From Anaspis maculata (taxonomy: Eukaryota; Arthropoda; Insecta; Coleoptera; Scraptiidae), in contig OX421967.1 of the NCBI GenBank assembly GCA_949128115.1, positions 7,306,070 to 7,370,069 on the forward strand: a DNA stretch of 64,000 nucleotides, written 5' to 3'. Below, one piece after another: positions 34,756-47,050 of this stretch. The notes beneath the pieces were generated by a model. That model was given only the letters and a program-made list of their open reading frames with translations. It did no database searches and had not been told where the DNA came from. The position numbers and the translations under genes were made by a program. The number at the start of each line of letters is the position of its first letter. The first letter of the stretch is position 1.

Positions 34756-37329
34756 GTAGTACTCAAAGTAGTACTCGCGACCGAATCGGTTTTGTAAGTC
34801 CGGCTCCAAAAACCGGCTTTAAAAACCGCGGTTTCAATGATAGCTGGGAACCGGCTTTCAGAGCCGGCTTTCGATGCCGGTTTTTCAAGCCGGCTTTCGA
34901 TGCCGGTTTTTCAAGCCGGCTTTTGGAGTCGGTAATCTGAGTCGGCTTTCAATACCGGTTTTACTGGAACCGGTACCCGTTTTTTTGTCTATGATTGCAG
35001 TTTATGTGTTTGATGTCGACATTTAGATATGAAGGTAGAAGTTTTTTTTTTGAAGTCGAAGTGCCTTGTGGTACTCAAACTAGTACTCGCGACCGAATCG
35101 GTTTTGGAGGTCCGGCTCCAAAAACCGGCTCTGAAAACCGCGGTTTCAATGATAGCTGGAAACCGGCTTACAGAGCCGGCTTTTGGAGTCGGTGATCTGA
35201 GTCGGCTTTCAATACCGGTTTTACCGGAACCGGTACCCGTTTTTTACGGGTACCCGATTTTTTTTTGTCTATGATTGCAGTTTATGTGTTTGATGTCGAC
35301 ATTTCGATATAAAGGTAGAAGTTTTAATTTTCGAATTTTAATTTTTAATAAGTCGAAGTTCCTTGCAGTACTCAAAGTAGGACTCGCGACCGAATCGGTT
35401 TTGAAAGTTTGGCTCCAAAAGCCGGCTCTGAAAACCGCGGTTTCAATGATAGCTGATAACCGGCTTTCAGAGCCGGCTTTTGGAGTCGGTAATCTGAGTC
35501 GGTAATCTGAGTCTACTTTCAATACCGGTTCCTCGAGGCCGGTTTTTCAAGCCGGCTTTTGGAGTCGGTAATCTGAGTCGGCTTTCGATACCGGTTTTCG
35601 TAGCCGATTTTCAATACCGGTTTTACCTACCGGTTTTACCGGAACCGGTACCAGTTTTTTTTTGTCTATGATTGCAGTTTATGTGTTTGATGTCGACATT
35701 TCGATATAAAGGTAGAAGTTTTAATTTTCGAATTTTAATTTTTAATAAGTCGAAGTTCCTTGCAGTACTCAAAGTAGGACTCGCGACCGAATCGGTTTTG
35801 AAAGTTTGGCTCCAAAAGCCGGCTCTGAAAACCGCGGTTTCAATGATAGCTGATAACCGGCTTTCAGAGCCGGCTTTTGGAGTCGGTAATCTGAGTCGGT
35901 AATCTGAGTCTACTTTCAATACCCGTTCCTCGAGGCCGGTTTTTCAAGCCGGCTTTTGGAGTCGGTAATCTGAGTCGGCTTTCGATACCGGTTTTCGTAG
36001 CCGATTTTCAATACCGGTTTTACCTACCGGTTTTACCGGAACCGGTACCAGTTTTTTTTTGTCTATGATTGCAGTTTATGTGTTTGATGTCGACATTTCG
36101 ATATAAAGGTAGAAGTTTTCTTTTGAAGTCGAAGTTCCTTGTAGTACTCAAAGTAGTACTCGTGACCGAATCGGTTTTGAAAGTCCGGCTCCAAAAACCG
36201 GCTCTGAAAACCGCGGTTTCAATGATAGCTAAAAACCGGCTTTCAGAGCCGGCATTCGAGGCCAGTTTTTCGAGCCAGCTTTTGGAGTCGGTAATCTGAG
36301 TCGGCTTTCAATACCGGTTTTACCGGAACCGGTACCCGTTTTTTTTGTCTATGATTGCAGTTTATGTGTTTGATGTCGACATTTCGATATGAAGGTGAAA
36401 GTTTTCTTTTTGAAGTCGAAGTGCCTTGTGGTACTCAAAGTAGTACTCGCGACCGAATCGGTTTTGGAGGTCCGGCTCCAAAAACCGGCTCTGAAAACCG
36501 CGGTTTCAATGATATCTGAAGACCGGCTTACAGAGCCGGCTTCCGAAGCCGGTTTGTCGAGCCGGCTTTTGGAGTCAGTGATCTGAGTCGGCTTTCAATA
36601 CCGGTTTTACCGGAACCAGTACCCGTTTTTTACGGGTACCCGATTTTTTTTTGTCTATGATTGCAGTTTATGTGTTTGATGTCGACATTTCGATATAAAG
36701 GTAGAAGTTTTAATTTTGAAGTCAAAGTTCCTTGTAGTACTCAAAGTAGTACTCGCGACCGAATCGGTTTTGAAAGTTTGGCTCCAAAAGCCGGCTCTGA
36801 AAACCGCGGTTTCAATGATAGATGATAACCGGCTTTCAGAGCCGGCTTTTGGAGTCGGTAATCTGAGTCTACTTTCAATACCGGTTCCTCGAGGCCGGTT
36901 TTTCAAGCCGGCTTTTGGAGTCGGTAATCTGAGTCGGCTTTCGATACCGGTTTTCGTAGCCGATTTTCAATACCGGTTTTACCTACCGGTTTTACCGGAA
37001 CCGGTACCAGTTTTTTTTTTGTCTATGATTGCAGTTTATGTGTTTGATGTCGACATTTCGATATAAAGGTAGAAGTTTTCTTTTTGAAGTCGAAGTTCCT
37101 TGTATTACTCAGAGTAGTACTCGCGACCGAATCGGTTTTGAAAGTCCGGCTCCAAAAACCGGCTCTGAAACCGGCCGCGGTTTCAATGATAGCTGAAAAC
37201 CGGCTTTCGAGGCCGGTTTTTAGAGCCGGATTTTGGAGTTGGTAATCTGAGTCGGCTTTCAATACCGGTTTTCGTAGCCGATTTTCAATACCGGTTTTAC
37301 CGGAACCGGTACTCGGTTTTTGCCAGCAC
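34673..37329. repeat. Composite array: satellite word plus MITE body, 8 units
   Basis: Each unit starts GTCTATGATTGCAGTTTATG (about 34673, 34988, 35268, 35663, 36061, 36348, 36650, 37021), runs through about 115 bp of satellite wording to GTACTCAAAGTAGTACTCG, then about 170-280 bp of MITE body from ACCGAATCGGTTTTG to ACCGGAACCGGTACC. Unit length varies from 280 to about 398 bp by gain or loss of CCGGCT/CCGGTT hairpin blocks. The final unit ends in the MITE right terminus. Confidence 0.88.
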
Positions 37330-37331
37330 TA

Positions 37332-38570
37332 ATTTCTACAGACTTCTTCACATATCGCTTGAAGCGATTAAATGACAAATTCACGTGCAGTCGGCATGGA
37401 GTACTACACATCTCTATGCCATCGTTCAGTGCATCATTCATTCATTTATAAATAAAGACGTGATAAAGCGAAACGTGGGGCTGAAGTAGGGGCATGCACA
37501 CGTATATTATACGGAGACGACACACACGCTCCGAGAGCGACCTCTTGAAATATTCAGAGCTCAGAGCAATTCTTCACGTTCGAAACGAATGCCGCCAGGA
37601 CGAAAACGCGGACATTGTCCCACTAAAACGCCCCCTCCGCCCTGGTAAGTAGCAAAACAACTGAAATGCAAGGACTCGCGAGCAGGAGTCGTAAAACGGA
37701 AGTGCATCGGCCGGCGGAAACGGCCGGCGGACATGCAAAACTCCTTGATATACAATCATAATATACTTGCAACAGCAAAACGAGAAAGACGAGTTCATTT
37801 CTAATGGAACTTATTTATTTACGAGCACCGTTTTGCATATCTGTACCACAAGTAGAGGATTTATATTCAATCTCGTCGTAGGGAATATTTTTGATCGGTA
37901 GTTCGTCTGGTTGAAGCGCGCGCTTTTCTGTGTGTATACCTACAGAAAGTTCTGCTGAGAGAGCGCAATGGTAACGTTGTCTCACGCTTGCGGTTGGCGG
38001 TGTTGGTGTATGTGTGTGTGTGTGTGTGTGTGAGAAACCTCGAGGATTTTGGCTCGGATTTAGTGGCATTGCCAAAACTTAATCCGGGGCAATAATTTTA
38101 TTGCTTTTTTATGCAAATAGGGCGAAAATCTTAAAGCCCGCACGCGGAATCACATAATTCCGCATTATATAACCTATGTGTTCTTAATTACCGTTGCCGC
38201 CGCCACCAGCAGCAGCAGCAGCAACCACCCAACAACTTTGAATATTCATCCAGCCGCCGCTTCCTCCAGCCCCCCAGTTTGCACGAAATTCTTGCGTCGT
38301 TTGACTTTGCAAATCTTTTAATTTGTCGTGCTGAAATAACGAGAGTTTTTTTTGCAAAATTTATCGGAGGTATCTTCTTCATCACTTTCGCTGTAGTTGC
38401 GTTCGGTCATCTGTAAGGCACGAGACGCGTTCTCGATCAAGCATACGCTGATTTTGTTAGATTCATAAATATTTACGTCAGAATTTGTTTTCCAACTTGA
38501 CGACCAAGAACTTCTCCAAAAAGACTATTATTAGATACGCCTACACTGCCAGGAGGAATTGATTTTTATG
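37332..38570. other. Non-repetitive island with microsatellites
   Basis: About 1.2 kb containing (GT)11 at 38011-38032 and a (CAG) run at 38207-38223, CpG-rich near 37600-37730. No protein family was recognised; the small open frames overlap on both strands. Confidence 0.5.
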
Positions 38571-41500
38571 GTCAAGTCAGCCAAGTAAGTATAAGACGGT
38601 CTTGATCCAGACCATTTTATTTTCCAAATGAATTTGTTGGAGTGTTCCTCATTCTATAATCTCTGCTAGGTGCCATAAGCCATATTTTCGGATCAGTGAA
38701 ATGAGTTGGTTGATCAAATCAGTCGAGGTTGTCAGTCGATCAATCGATCAAGTCATTCAAGTCAGTCAGTCGAGTTACTCAGCAGTTGAGTAAGTCACTC
38801 GTTCAGTTGACCAAGTCAGTCAACCGAGTTAGTCCGTCAGTCGAGTAAGCAGCAGTCGGGTGGGTCAGCAGTCATTCAATCGAGACAGTCAGTCGAAACA
38901 GTCTAGTAAGTCAGCACTCGAGCCGAGTTGGTCGGTAAAGTTTATCAAACAAGTCAATTAGTCGAGTAAATTCGTCGTATCAGTTGAGTCGGTCAGTCGA
39001 GTAAGTTGGTCGATTTAGTCGAGTCGGGTTAGTTGAATAAGTCAGTTTAATCGGTCAGTTGAGTTATTCCGCAGTCGAGTAGGTCAGTGGATCAGTTCAC
39101 CAATCAGTCAGTCCAGTTATTTCGTCAGTCGAATATGTTTATCGAGTAAGTCATAGTCAGATGAGTCAGTAGAGTCGGTTAATTGAATCAGTCGCGTCAT
39201 CGACCGAAACAGTCAGTCAAGCCAGTTTGTCGAGTCAATGAGTTCGAATAAATGGGTCGTATCAATCGAGTCAGTCAGTCGAATCAATCAGTCGAGTTGG
39301 TCAGTTGATCCAGGTCAGGTGAGTCGATCACTCGAGTAAACCAGTCGAGTCAGTCCGTCGAGTCAGGCATGTGAAAAAAATGGTCTCAATCAAAACTACA
39401 CATTTTCAAAATTGAATCATGATTGGGAGATACTCTGCAAGAGACGCAAGCCATATTTCCAAGTCAGTGAGTCAGATTAGGCGGTTACTTATACTTAGTC
39501 AGTCAGTCGAGTTAGTCAATCAAGTCAATTGTCAGTCATTCGAGTGTCATTTTGGTCGAATCAGTCAAGTGAAGCGGTCGAATTAGTCGAGTCGGGTCAA
39601 TTAAGTTGGTCAGTCAAGTCGGGTCAATCGAGTCGGTCGATCTTGAAAAAAGGTCTAGAACAAGACCATTCCTAAAACTCATTGTGAAAAATTGATGCTG
39701 ATAGAAAGCTTTTCTACGATGTGTGACAAGCCATGTTTTCGAGTCAGTCAGTGGAGTTAGTCGGTCAAGTCAGTGAATCAGCCAGTCAGCTGGGTCAGTT
39801 AGTACAGTTCGGTATTTTTGTAAAATAAATCAGTCGAATCATTCAGTCGATTCAGTCAGTCGAGTTGGTCGATCAGGTTTATCAATAGAGTACATCAGTC
39901 GACCAAGTCAATCAGTCCAATTAGTCCGCCAGTCGAATAAGTTTGGTAAATCAATCGATCAGGTCAGTGCATTGAATAACTCAGCCAAAACAGCCGAGTA
40001 AGTTAGCAGTTAATCAAGACTTTTCAGTCGAGTTGATTAGTCGAATAGGCTAGTCAGTCGAGTCAGGTCATTCGAGTAAATTGATTATATCAGTCGTGTC
40101 AGTCAGTCGAATCAGTTAGTTGAAAAAGTTGGTCGAATTAGTCAAGCTGGTTAGTCAAGTCGTGTCAGTCGAGTTGATCAGTTGGGTCGAGTCAATAGAG
40201 TAAGTCAGTCGACTCGATCAGTCTAGTCGGTCAGTGGAGGCAGTCAGTTGAGTTGGGTTAGTCAGTCAAGTAAGTTTGTCGAATCAGTCGAGTAAGTCAG
40301 CTGTGAGGTAATTAATTGGAATAAGTCATTCAAGTCACTTAAATTGGGTTAGTCAGTCAATCGAGTCGGTCAGTCGAGTTATTGGGTCGTATAAGTCAAC
40401 TGAGGCAATCGAATCAGTCAGTCGAATTAGTCAAGTTCATCAGTCCTGTCAGTCAAGTTCTTCAGTCGTGTCAGTCAGTCGAGTGAATTGGTCAAATCAG
40501 TCGTGTCAGTCAATCGGGTGAGTTGATCGAATCAGTCGAGTCGGATCAATCAAGCTAGTCAGTCGAATCGGTCAGTCGAGTCGGTCATTCGAGTCAGTTT
40601 TATAAAAAACGGTCTTGAAAAGGGTCTGGAACAAAACTATTTTTTGAAACTCAGTGAAAAATGAATTCTAATTGAAAGCTTCTCTACGAGGTATGACAAG
40701 CCATATTTTCAAGTCACTAAATCGAGTTGGTAGTAGAGCAGTCAGTAGAGTTGATCAATCGAGTCAGTCGCATCAATCAACCGAAACAGTTGTATAAGTC
40801 AGTAGTCGAACGAGCCAGTCGAATTATCTAGTGAGTCACTCAGTCGTATTGTGACAGTCCGTAAAGTCAATTATTCCAAAAAACAGTGTCAATCGAAACT
40901 ACACATTTTCAAAATTAAGCGATTGTCCAAGACTGCAAGATATTACAAGTCGTAATAGAAAGTCAGTGTGTCAAGCCTAGCGTTCATTCAAATCATTTCA
41001 GGTAAAAACACGTATGGAGAATGAATGCTCATGAGAAGCTCATCTACGCGGTGTGACAAGCCATATTTCCAAGTCGTTCAAGTCAGTCAGTCGAGACAAT
41101 TAGTCAGATTAGTAAGTCAGCTGAAGCAGTCAAGTCAGTCAGTACTATTCCGTATTTCTGTGAAATGTAAAATAAGTCACTTGAGTAAGTCAGTTTGGGT
41201 AGTCACTCGATCAATCGATCAGTCATTCAAGTCGGTCGAGTCAGTCGATCAGTCAATAAAGTGAGCCAATCGAGTTGTGAAACCATTAGTGAAGTTGTTT
41301 GTCGAATCAGTCGAGTAAGTCAGCAGTCGGATAAGTCGATATAATCCGTCAATGGAGTCGTTCGAGTCAGTCAGCCGATTCAGTCGAGTGAGTCGGCGGT
41401 CGAGTCATTCACTCGAGTGATTCAGTCAAGTCAGTCAGTCGAGTTCATTGATCGTATCACTAGAGTCGGTCAGTCGAGTAAGTTGGTCAATTTAGTTGAG

Positions 41501-44500
41501 TTGATATGTCAAGTCGTGTCAGTCGAATAAGTCACTTGAGTCGGTCAGTCGAGTCAGTTAGCTGAGTTATTCCTCACTCGAATAAGTCAGTGAATCAGTC
41601 CACCAATCAGTCTAGTTGAAGCTGAGTTATTCCTCACTCGAATAAGTCAGTGAATCAGTCCACCAGTCAGTCCAATTAATTCGTCACTCGAGTTGATCCA
41701 TCCGTCAGTCGGATATGTTTGTCGAGTAAGTCAGCAGTCGGGTGAGTCAGTACAGTCAGTTTATCAAGTCATTCAGCTAAAACAGTCGAGGCATTGAGTC
41801 GATTAAGTCCGTCAAGCCATTCAGTCGTGTCAATTAGTCGAATAAATTGGTCGTATCAGTCGCGTCAGCAGTCGACCAAGTTGGTCGAATTAGTCAAGTT
41901 AGTTAGTCAAGTCGGGTCGATCGAGTTGATCAGTCGAGTAGTCAGTCAAGTCGATCAGTCAAAAAAGTCAGTCGATCCAGGTCAGGTATCACTCGAGACA
42001 GTCAGTCGAGTCAGGCTTGTGAAAAAAACGGCCTCAATCGGGACTGCATTTTTTCAAAATCAAATCGTGATTCGAAGATTCTCTGCAAGGGTCACAAGCC
42101 ATATTTGCAAGTCAATAATTTAAATCAGGTGGTCACTTAGTCAGTAAGTCGAGTCAGCAGGTCAAGCCATTGAATCGTGTCAGCAGTAGTTGAGTTGGTC
42201 AGTCGAGTCAATGATGTAAGTTACGGTCTTGAAAAGAAGTCTAGAACCAGACTATTCTGAAAACTTATTGTGAAAAACGAATTCTATTTGAAAACTCCGC
42301 TACGAGGTACGACAAGCCATATTTTCAAGTCAATCAGTCGAGTGAGTTAATTCAGTGAAATCAGTCAAATCAGTGAATCAGCCAGATTCAGTCGGGTCAG
42401 TCAGTTCAATTCAGTATTTTTGTGAAATAATTCAGTTGAGTAAAGCAGCTGAGGTAGTCGTCGATCCATCGAGCTAGTAAGTCATCCAAGTCAGTCAAGT
42501 TATTTAGTCTAGCAAGTCAGCCAAGTCAGTCAAATTGGTCAGTCAGGTTCATCAACCGAGTATGTTAGTCCAGTTATTCAGGAAATTAGATCAATCGAGT
42601 GAGTTATCGAAGTCATTCAGTCGAGCAAGTCAGTCAAGTCAGTCAGTCGAGTTGCTCAGTCAGATTTATCAACCAAGTACGTCAGTCCAGTTATTCAGAA
42701 AATAAGTAAGTCACTCGACCAGTCGATCAAATCAGTCAGTCCAGTCAGTCCGCTCGCTGCGTCAGTCAGTTGAATAAGTTGGTCGAATAAGTCAAGTTGG
42801 TTAGTCAAGTCGGGTCAGTCAAGTTGATCAGTTGAGTCGGATCAATGGAATAAGTCAGTCGAATCGATCAGTCGGCTCAGTCCGTCAAGTAGGCTTATCG
42901 AATTAGTCGAGTAAGTCAGCTAAGATAGCCGTCAATCGATCGATTAAGCCATTGAAGTCAGTCAGTACGTTTATCGATTAAGCCGAGTAAGTCAGCAGTT
43001 GTGTGAGTCACTAGAGTCAATCAGTCGAATAGGTTGAATCAGTCAGCCGAATCAGCCAGCGGAAACAGCCGAGTAAGTCAGCAGTCGGGTTATCACACAG
43101 GTTATCTAGTCGATAAGGCTAGTCAGTTGATCGAATCAGTCGAGTAAATTGATCGTATTGGTCGACTCAGCCAGTCAAATCGATCGATCGAATAAGTCAA
43201 GTTCATCAGTCGTGTTAGTCAGTCGAGCTGATAAGTCAAATCAGTCGTGTTAGTCAGTCGAGTAAGTTGGTCGAGTTGGTCACTTGAGTCGGCTCAATCG
43301 ACTCAAGTCAAATTGGTCAGGAGAGTCGGTCAGTCGAAAAGTCAGTCGATTCGAACCAGGCAAGTCAAAAATGGCATTGATTGAAACTACATATTTTGAA
43401 ATTGAATCATAAGTCAATGATTCTCTGCAAGAATCACAAGCCATATTTGCAAGTCAGTAAGTCAAATCAGGCAGACTCGGTCAGTCGAGTTAGTTAGTTA
43501 AGGTTATCAGTCGTGTCAGTCAGTCGAGTACTTGAGTGATGTTGGTCGAGTGAGTTGATCGAATCAGCTAGTCGCGTCATTTAAGTAGATTAATCGAATT
43601 GGGTCAGTCAAGTTGCCCAGTCGAATCAGTCAATTGAGTCGGTCGGTCGAGTCTGTCATGTACAAAACGGTATTGGAAAGAGGTCTGCAACAAGGCTATT
43701 TAAAAAGTCATTGTGGAAAATGAAATATAAAGCTCTTCTACGAAGTATGACAAGCCAAGTTTCCAAGTCAGTCAGTCGAGTTAGTCGGTTAAGTCAGTAA
43801 ATCAGCCTGAGTCAGTAAGGTCAGTCAGTACAATTTCAAATTTTTGTAAAATAAGCCATTTGAGTAAGTCAACTAAGGTAGTCGTTGATCAATCGTGTAA
43901 GTCATCCCAGTCAGTTGAGTCAGTCAGTCGAGTTGGCTCAGTCAGTCGAGTAAGTTTGTAGAATCAGTCGAGTAAGTCAACAGCCGGGTGAGACAGTTCG
44001 AGTTATCACTTGACAGTCGAGTTGGGTCGATCGAGTTAGTCGAGTCGGTCAGTCCAGGAAGTCAACAGTCAGTCAAAATATCTAGTGAGTCAGTCGAATC
44101 AGTCACGCAAGTTACTCATCTGTTACAGTCAGTCAAGTCAGCCGGTGGACCCAATCATTTAGAAATGGTCCCAATCGGGACTACCCATTTTTGAAATTGA
44201 ACCATAATACAAAGACTTCGCAATATGTCACAAGCCATATTCAGTCAAGTCAAGGATTCATTCAAGTCAGTTCAGGTAAAGAGAAGTCTGGAGAATGAAT
44301 GCTCATAGAAAGTTTTTATACGCGGTGTGACAATCCATGTTTTCAAGTCAATTGAGTCAGTCAGTCGAGACAATTGGTTAGATCAGTAGCGCAGCTGAAG
44401 CAGTTGAGTCAGTCAGTACAATTCCAATTTTTGTAAAATAAATCACTTGAAGTAAGTCAGCCGAGTTGGTCAATCGATCACTCGAGTAAGTCATACAAGT

Positions 44501-44824
44501 CAGTCGAGTCATCAGTCGAGCTATTGAGCAGTCTAGTAAGTCAGCAGTCGAATTATCACTTCAATCAGTTGAGTCGGGTCAGTCGAGCTAGTCAGTCGAG
44601 TCGGGTCACTCGAGTTGGCCAGTCGAATCGGTCAGTCTTGCAAGTCAGCAGTCGAGTGAGTGACTCAAATTATCTAGTGAAGCAGTCGAATCAGTCACTC
44701 AAGTCGGTCAGCCGGTGAGTCAGTCTATTAAAAAACGGTTCCAATCGCAAGGCATAATTGGAAGTTGGTGTGTCAAGTCACGCGGTTATTCGAGCCAGTT
44801 TAGGTGAAAAAGAGGTCTGGAAAA
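38571..44824 (+). repeat. Array C: GTCAGTCGAGT-type satellite, third copy
   Basis: Same wording and orientation as array A. Punctuation boxes occur at about 39385, 39650, 40605, 40890, 42010, 42225, 43370, 43660, 44165 and 44730. Two box types alternate: ACGG-CTCAATCG...CTGCAAG..CACAAGCCATATT, and ACGGTCTTGAAAAGAGGTCT...CTACGAGGTATGACAAGCCAT. This series reads in mirror order in array B (14.2-17.7 kb), so C and B derive from one ancestral stretch now in opposite orientation. The array stops at 44824, at a TA followed by a MITE. Confidence 0.9.
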
Positions 44825-44826
44825 TA

Positions 44827-45031
44827 GTGCTGGCAGGAACCGGAGAAAATGAAAACCGGTATACTCTTTGGTAAAACCGGTATTGAAAGCCTACTTTGAA
44901 AACCGACACTGCAAACCTCTTCCAAATTTTGGAAGCCGGCTCCGAATAACGGTCACTAAAGTCGGTTTTCAGCTATCATCAAAACCGCGGTTTTCGGAGC
45001 CGGCTTTCAAAACCGATTCGGTTGCCGGCAC
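44827..45031. mobile_element. GTGCTGGCA-type MITE, 205 bp, with TA duplication
   Basis: Ends GTGCTGGCAGGAACCGG and GATTCGGTTGCCGGCAC, flanked by TA on each side (44825-44826 and 45032-45033). The body has the family's ACCGCGGTT centre (reversed relative to 18453) and CCGGCT/CCGGTA words. The left TA falls in the satellite phrase GAGGTCTGGAAAATA, so the insertion target was array C sequence; the matching right-hand satellite is absent, replaced by unique DNA. Confidence 0.85.
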
Positions 45032-45033
45032 TA

Positions 45034-46170
45034 CAGTTTTCACCGGTAAAATTTACAGGAAAACCTCGTCATTATTGGCAGTCGCCTCCCGCACACAACG
45101 CTTCGCAACGCGGCATATTTTTACGTCAACCCTCGAGTTGATTGCTTTCGACATTAACTGCGGCATATAGCAAGAACAACGGTGCCATTATCATAAATTT
45201 AAAATTTACCTTCTCACCCACACCTCCACCTCCCCCAATCCTCTCGTCCCCTTCACGCCAACCGACACCCAGAAACTCTCCACCTCTCATCCTCTCCCGA
45301 ATGATAACTAATCAAAAACTTTGACATATTATATGGAGACGCCGTTATTTACATAATAACAGCTGTACGTTATGGCCTTTTTAACGTTATTAGGTGTCTC
45401 TCGTTATTGTTTCCCGCTCCTGCAGCGTGCGGTCCTCAAACGTGTCACCAATCCGAAGCTTTAAACCCTTAAACCCCCCGAGAGAATTTCGCTTTTCGCT
45501 CTTCAATATTGTTGAGTCCTACACGTTATACCTATTTACCACTCAATCTTCAAGTTTCAGGTTATATTCGCTGCCGATTTTTTATAAGAACATAAACCTG
45601 AGAGATATTCGAGTGCTGTTTCGCATCCAAACCATTTGTAACTCATTGATTAGATTACGAGTCATCTGGCTACTGAAAGCAGCCATCGAAGTAACCCGAA
45701 TATTTTGTTTACTTACGTATTTCACGGCATGATAACTCACGTTCGCAACAGTGCGGTATGGTATCAGTGATTTGTAAGTATGCTTACGGTGATACTTACT
45801 GCACATTTGGTACCGCTGTTAATCTCCTCGTTGCCTGTTATATTAGCGAAGTTTGTTGTTGGGAATACATTATACCTCGTGGCCTCTATATCCTCTCTCC
45901 ACCCACCGCCACCGCCACCATAGCCAGCCAGCAGCCACCTTTCCGCGCTCCGCTTCCAAAGTGGCATTATTTAAAGTTCCCCCGTATAGAAATATTTTAT
46001 AATTTATTGTAACTAAACGTTTGCTCCTAATTGCAGTTTGGGAACTTACTCTCTCATCCTCCAGCTAGCACGAGCCTGTGTTGCATACCTTTAACCGGTG
46101 TCGTCGCTCGTTTGTAGCTTAAGGTGGCGAAAAGCAGAAGCGGGAGCCCCCAGATCCTCCACCTCATCTC
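45034..46170. other. Non-repetitive island
   Basis: About 1.1 kb, with C-rich stretches near 45210-45300 and CCGCCACC runs near 45900. Open frames at 45394-45732 and 45758-46012 show no motif and are not called. Confidence 0.45.
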
Positions 46171-47050
46171 GCTGTATCAAAGTTAAATCCTAATGATTTG
46201 TAGTATCGTGTGCAGTTTCAGCTCTTCTCAGATCTTCTTTTGGGACAATATATTCAGCTTCGTATCAGAAGTGAAGAAGCTGCTTAGAAGAAGCGAACGC
46301 TCAAGGGAAAAGCATATCAAAACGTTTCTCAAGTCAAGTTTCTACCTGCAAGACTCGAAAGTGTTTTCCTTCTGACAATATGAAACCTTCCATTTTGGAC
46401 GCATCAGAACTTTTCTACAGCTGAACTTTTGCCCGTGTGAATACATCAAAACTTTCTTACCTCGAATTTGGCTTCAACGACTCTCAAAGTGCCTTCGTTT
46501 CTAAATTATAAGACTTATTTTCCATATAAGAGACGTCGGAGCCTTTTTCTTCGTCAAAACTTTTTTCCGTATGAAAACCTCGACACTTTCTTCCCTCAAA
46601 TTTCTGTTACGTATAGGAATACGATGTTGAAGAATACGGAACTTTTTTCTCATTCAAAACTTGTTGAAATTTTATTTGACGAATTCCAGGAAATCAAAAC
46701 TTGATTTCATCCAAACATCTTACCGCTTAAATACTTCAAATCTTTACCATTCAAATATCTGGTTCTGAAACTCGAAAGCATCTTTCTTGAAGTTCCTGTT
46801 TGTGAAGCTCAAAAACTCTTGTACCATTCAAGATAAATTGGAACTTTATTTGATCAAAACTTGCTACCGTTTAAAAAACTCAAAACTTTCTTCTTTTTGA
46901 AGTCTCTGCTTTAGAAAGTCGAGTGTCTTTCCAAGTTTCTGTGTTCGGAACTCAAAAAAGGTTACCATTTTGAACCCAAAATTTTTGGGAATTGTAGGCA
47001 TATCAATAATTTTTTCATCAAAATTGATTACCTAATTTTTGAAAATCTCA
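46171..47050 (-). repeat. CAAAACTTTCT-type degenerate array, related to array D
   Basis: Words such as TCAAAACTTTCTTACCTCG, CTCGAAAGTGTTTTCC and CAAAACTTGCTACCGTTT match the reverse complement of array D in vocabulary but not in strict order. The period is unclear. It passes directly into the 310-bp array. Confidence 0.75.

Larger units (their letters stand above)
31224..37329. mobile_element. 6.1-kb block bounded by GTGCTGGCA-type MITE ends, filled with satellite
   Basis: The left end GTACTGCCAACCGAATCGG (31224) and the right end ACTCGGTTTTTGCCAGCAC (ending 37329) are those of the 186-205-bp MITE family, and TA flanks both sides (31222-31223 and 37330-37331). The left end continues as MITE body to about 31400. 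The interior is two tandem arrays, described separately. Either one MITE grew internal arrays, or an array formed between two copies of which each lost an inner end. No transposase is present. Confidence 0.7.

Noticed and set aside
31400..37066. Minus- and plus-strand frames of 60-126 codons in the MITE-bounded block
   Set aside because: They repeat short peptide themes dictated by satellite words or the CCGG-rich MITE body; frames are not preserved between units except in the one recent duplicate pair.
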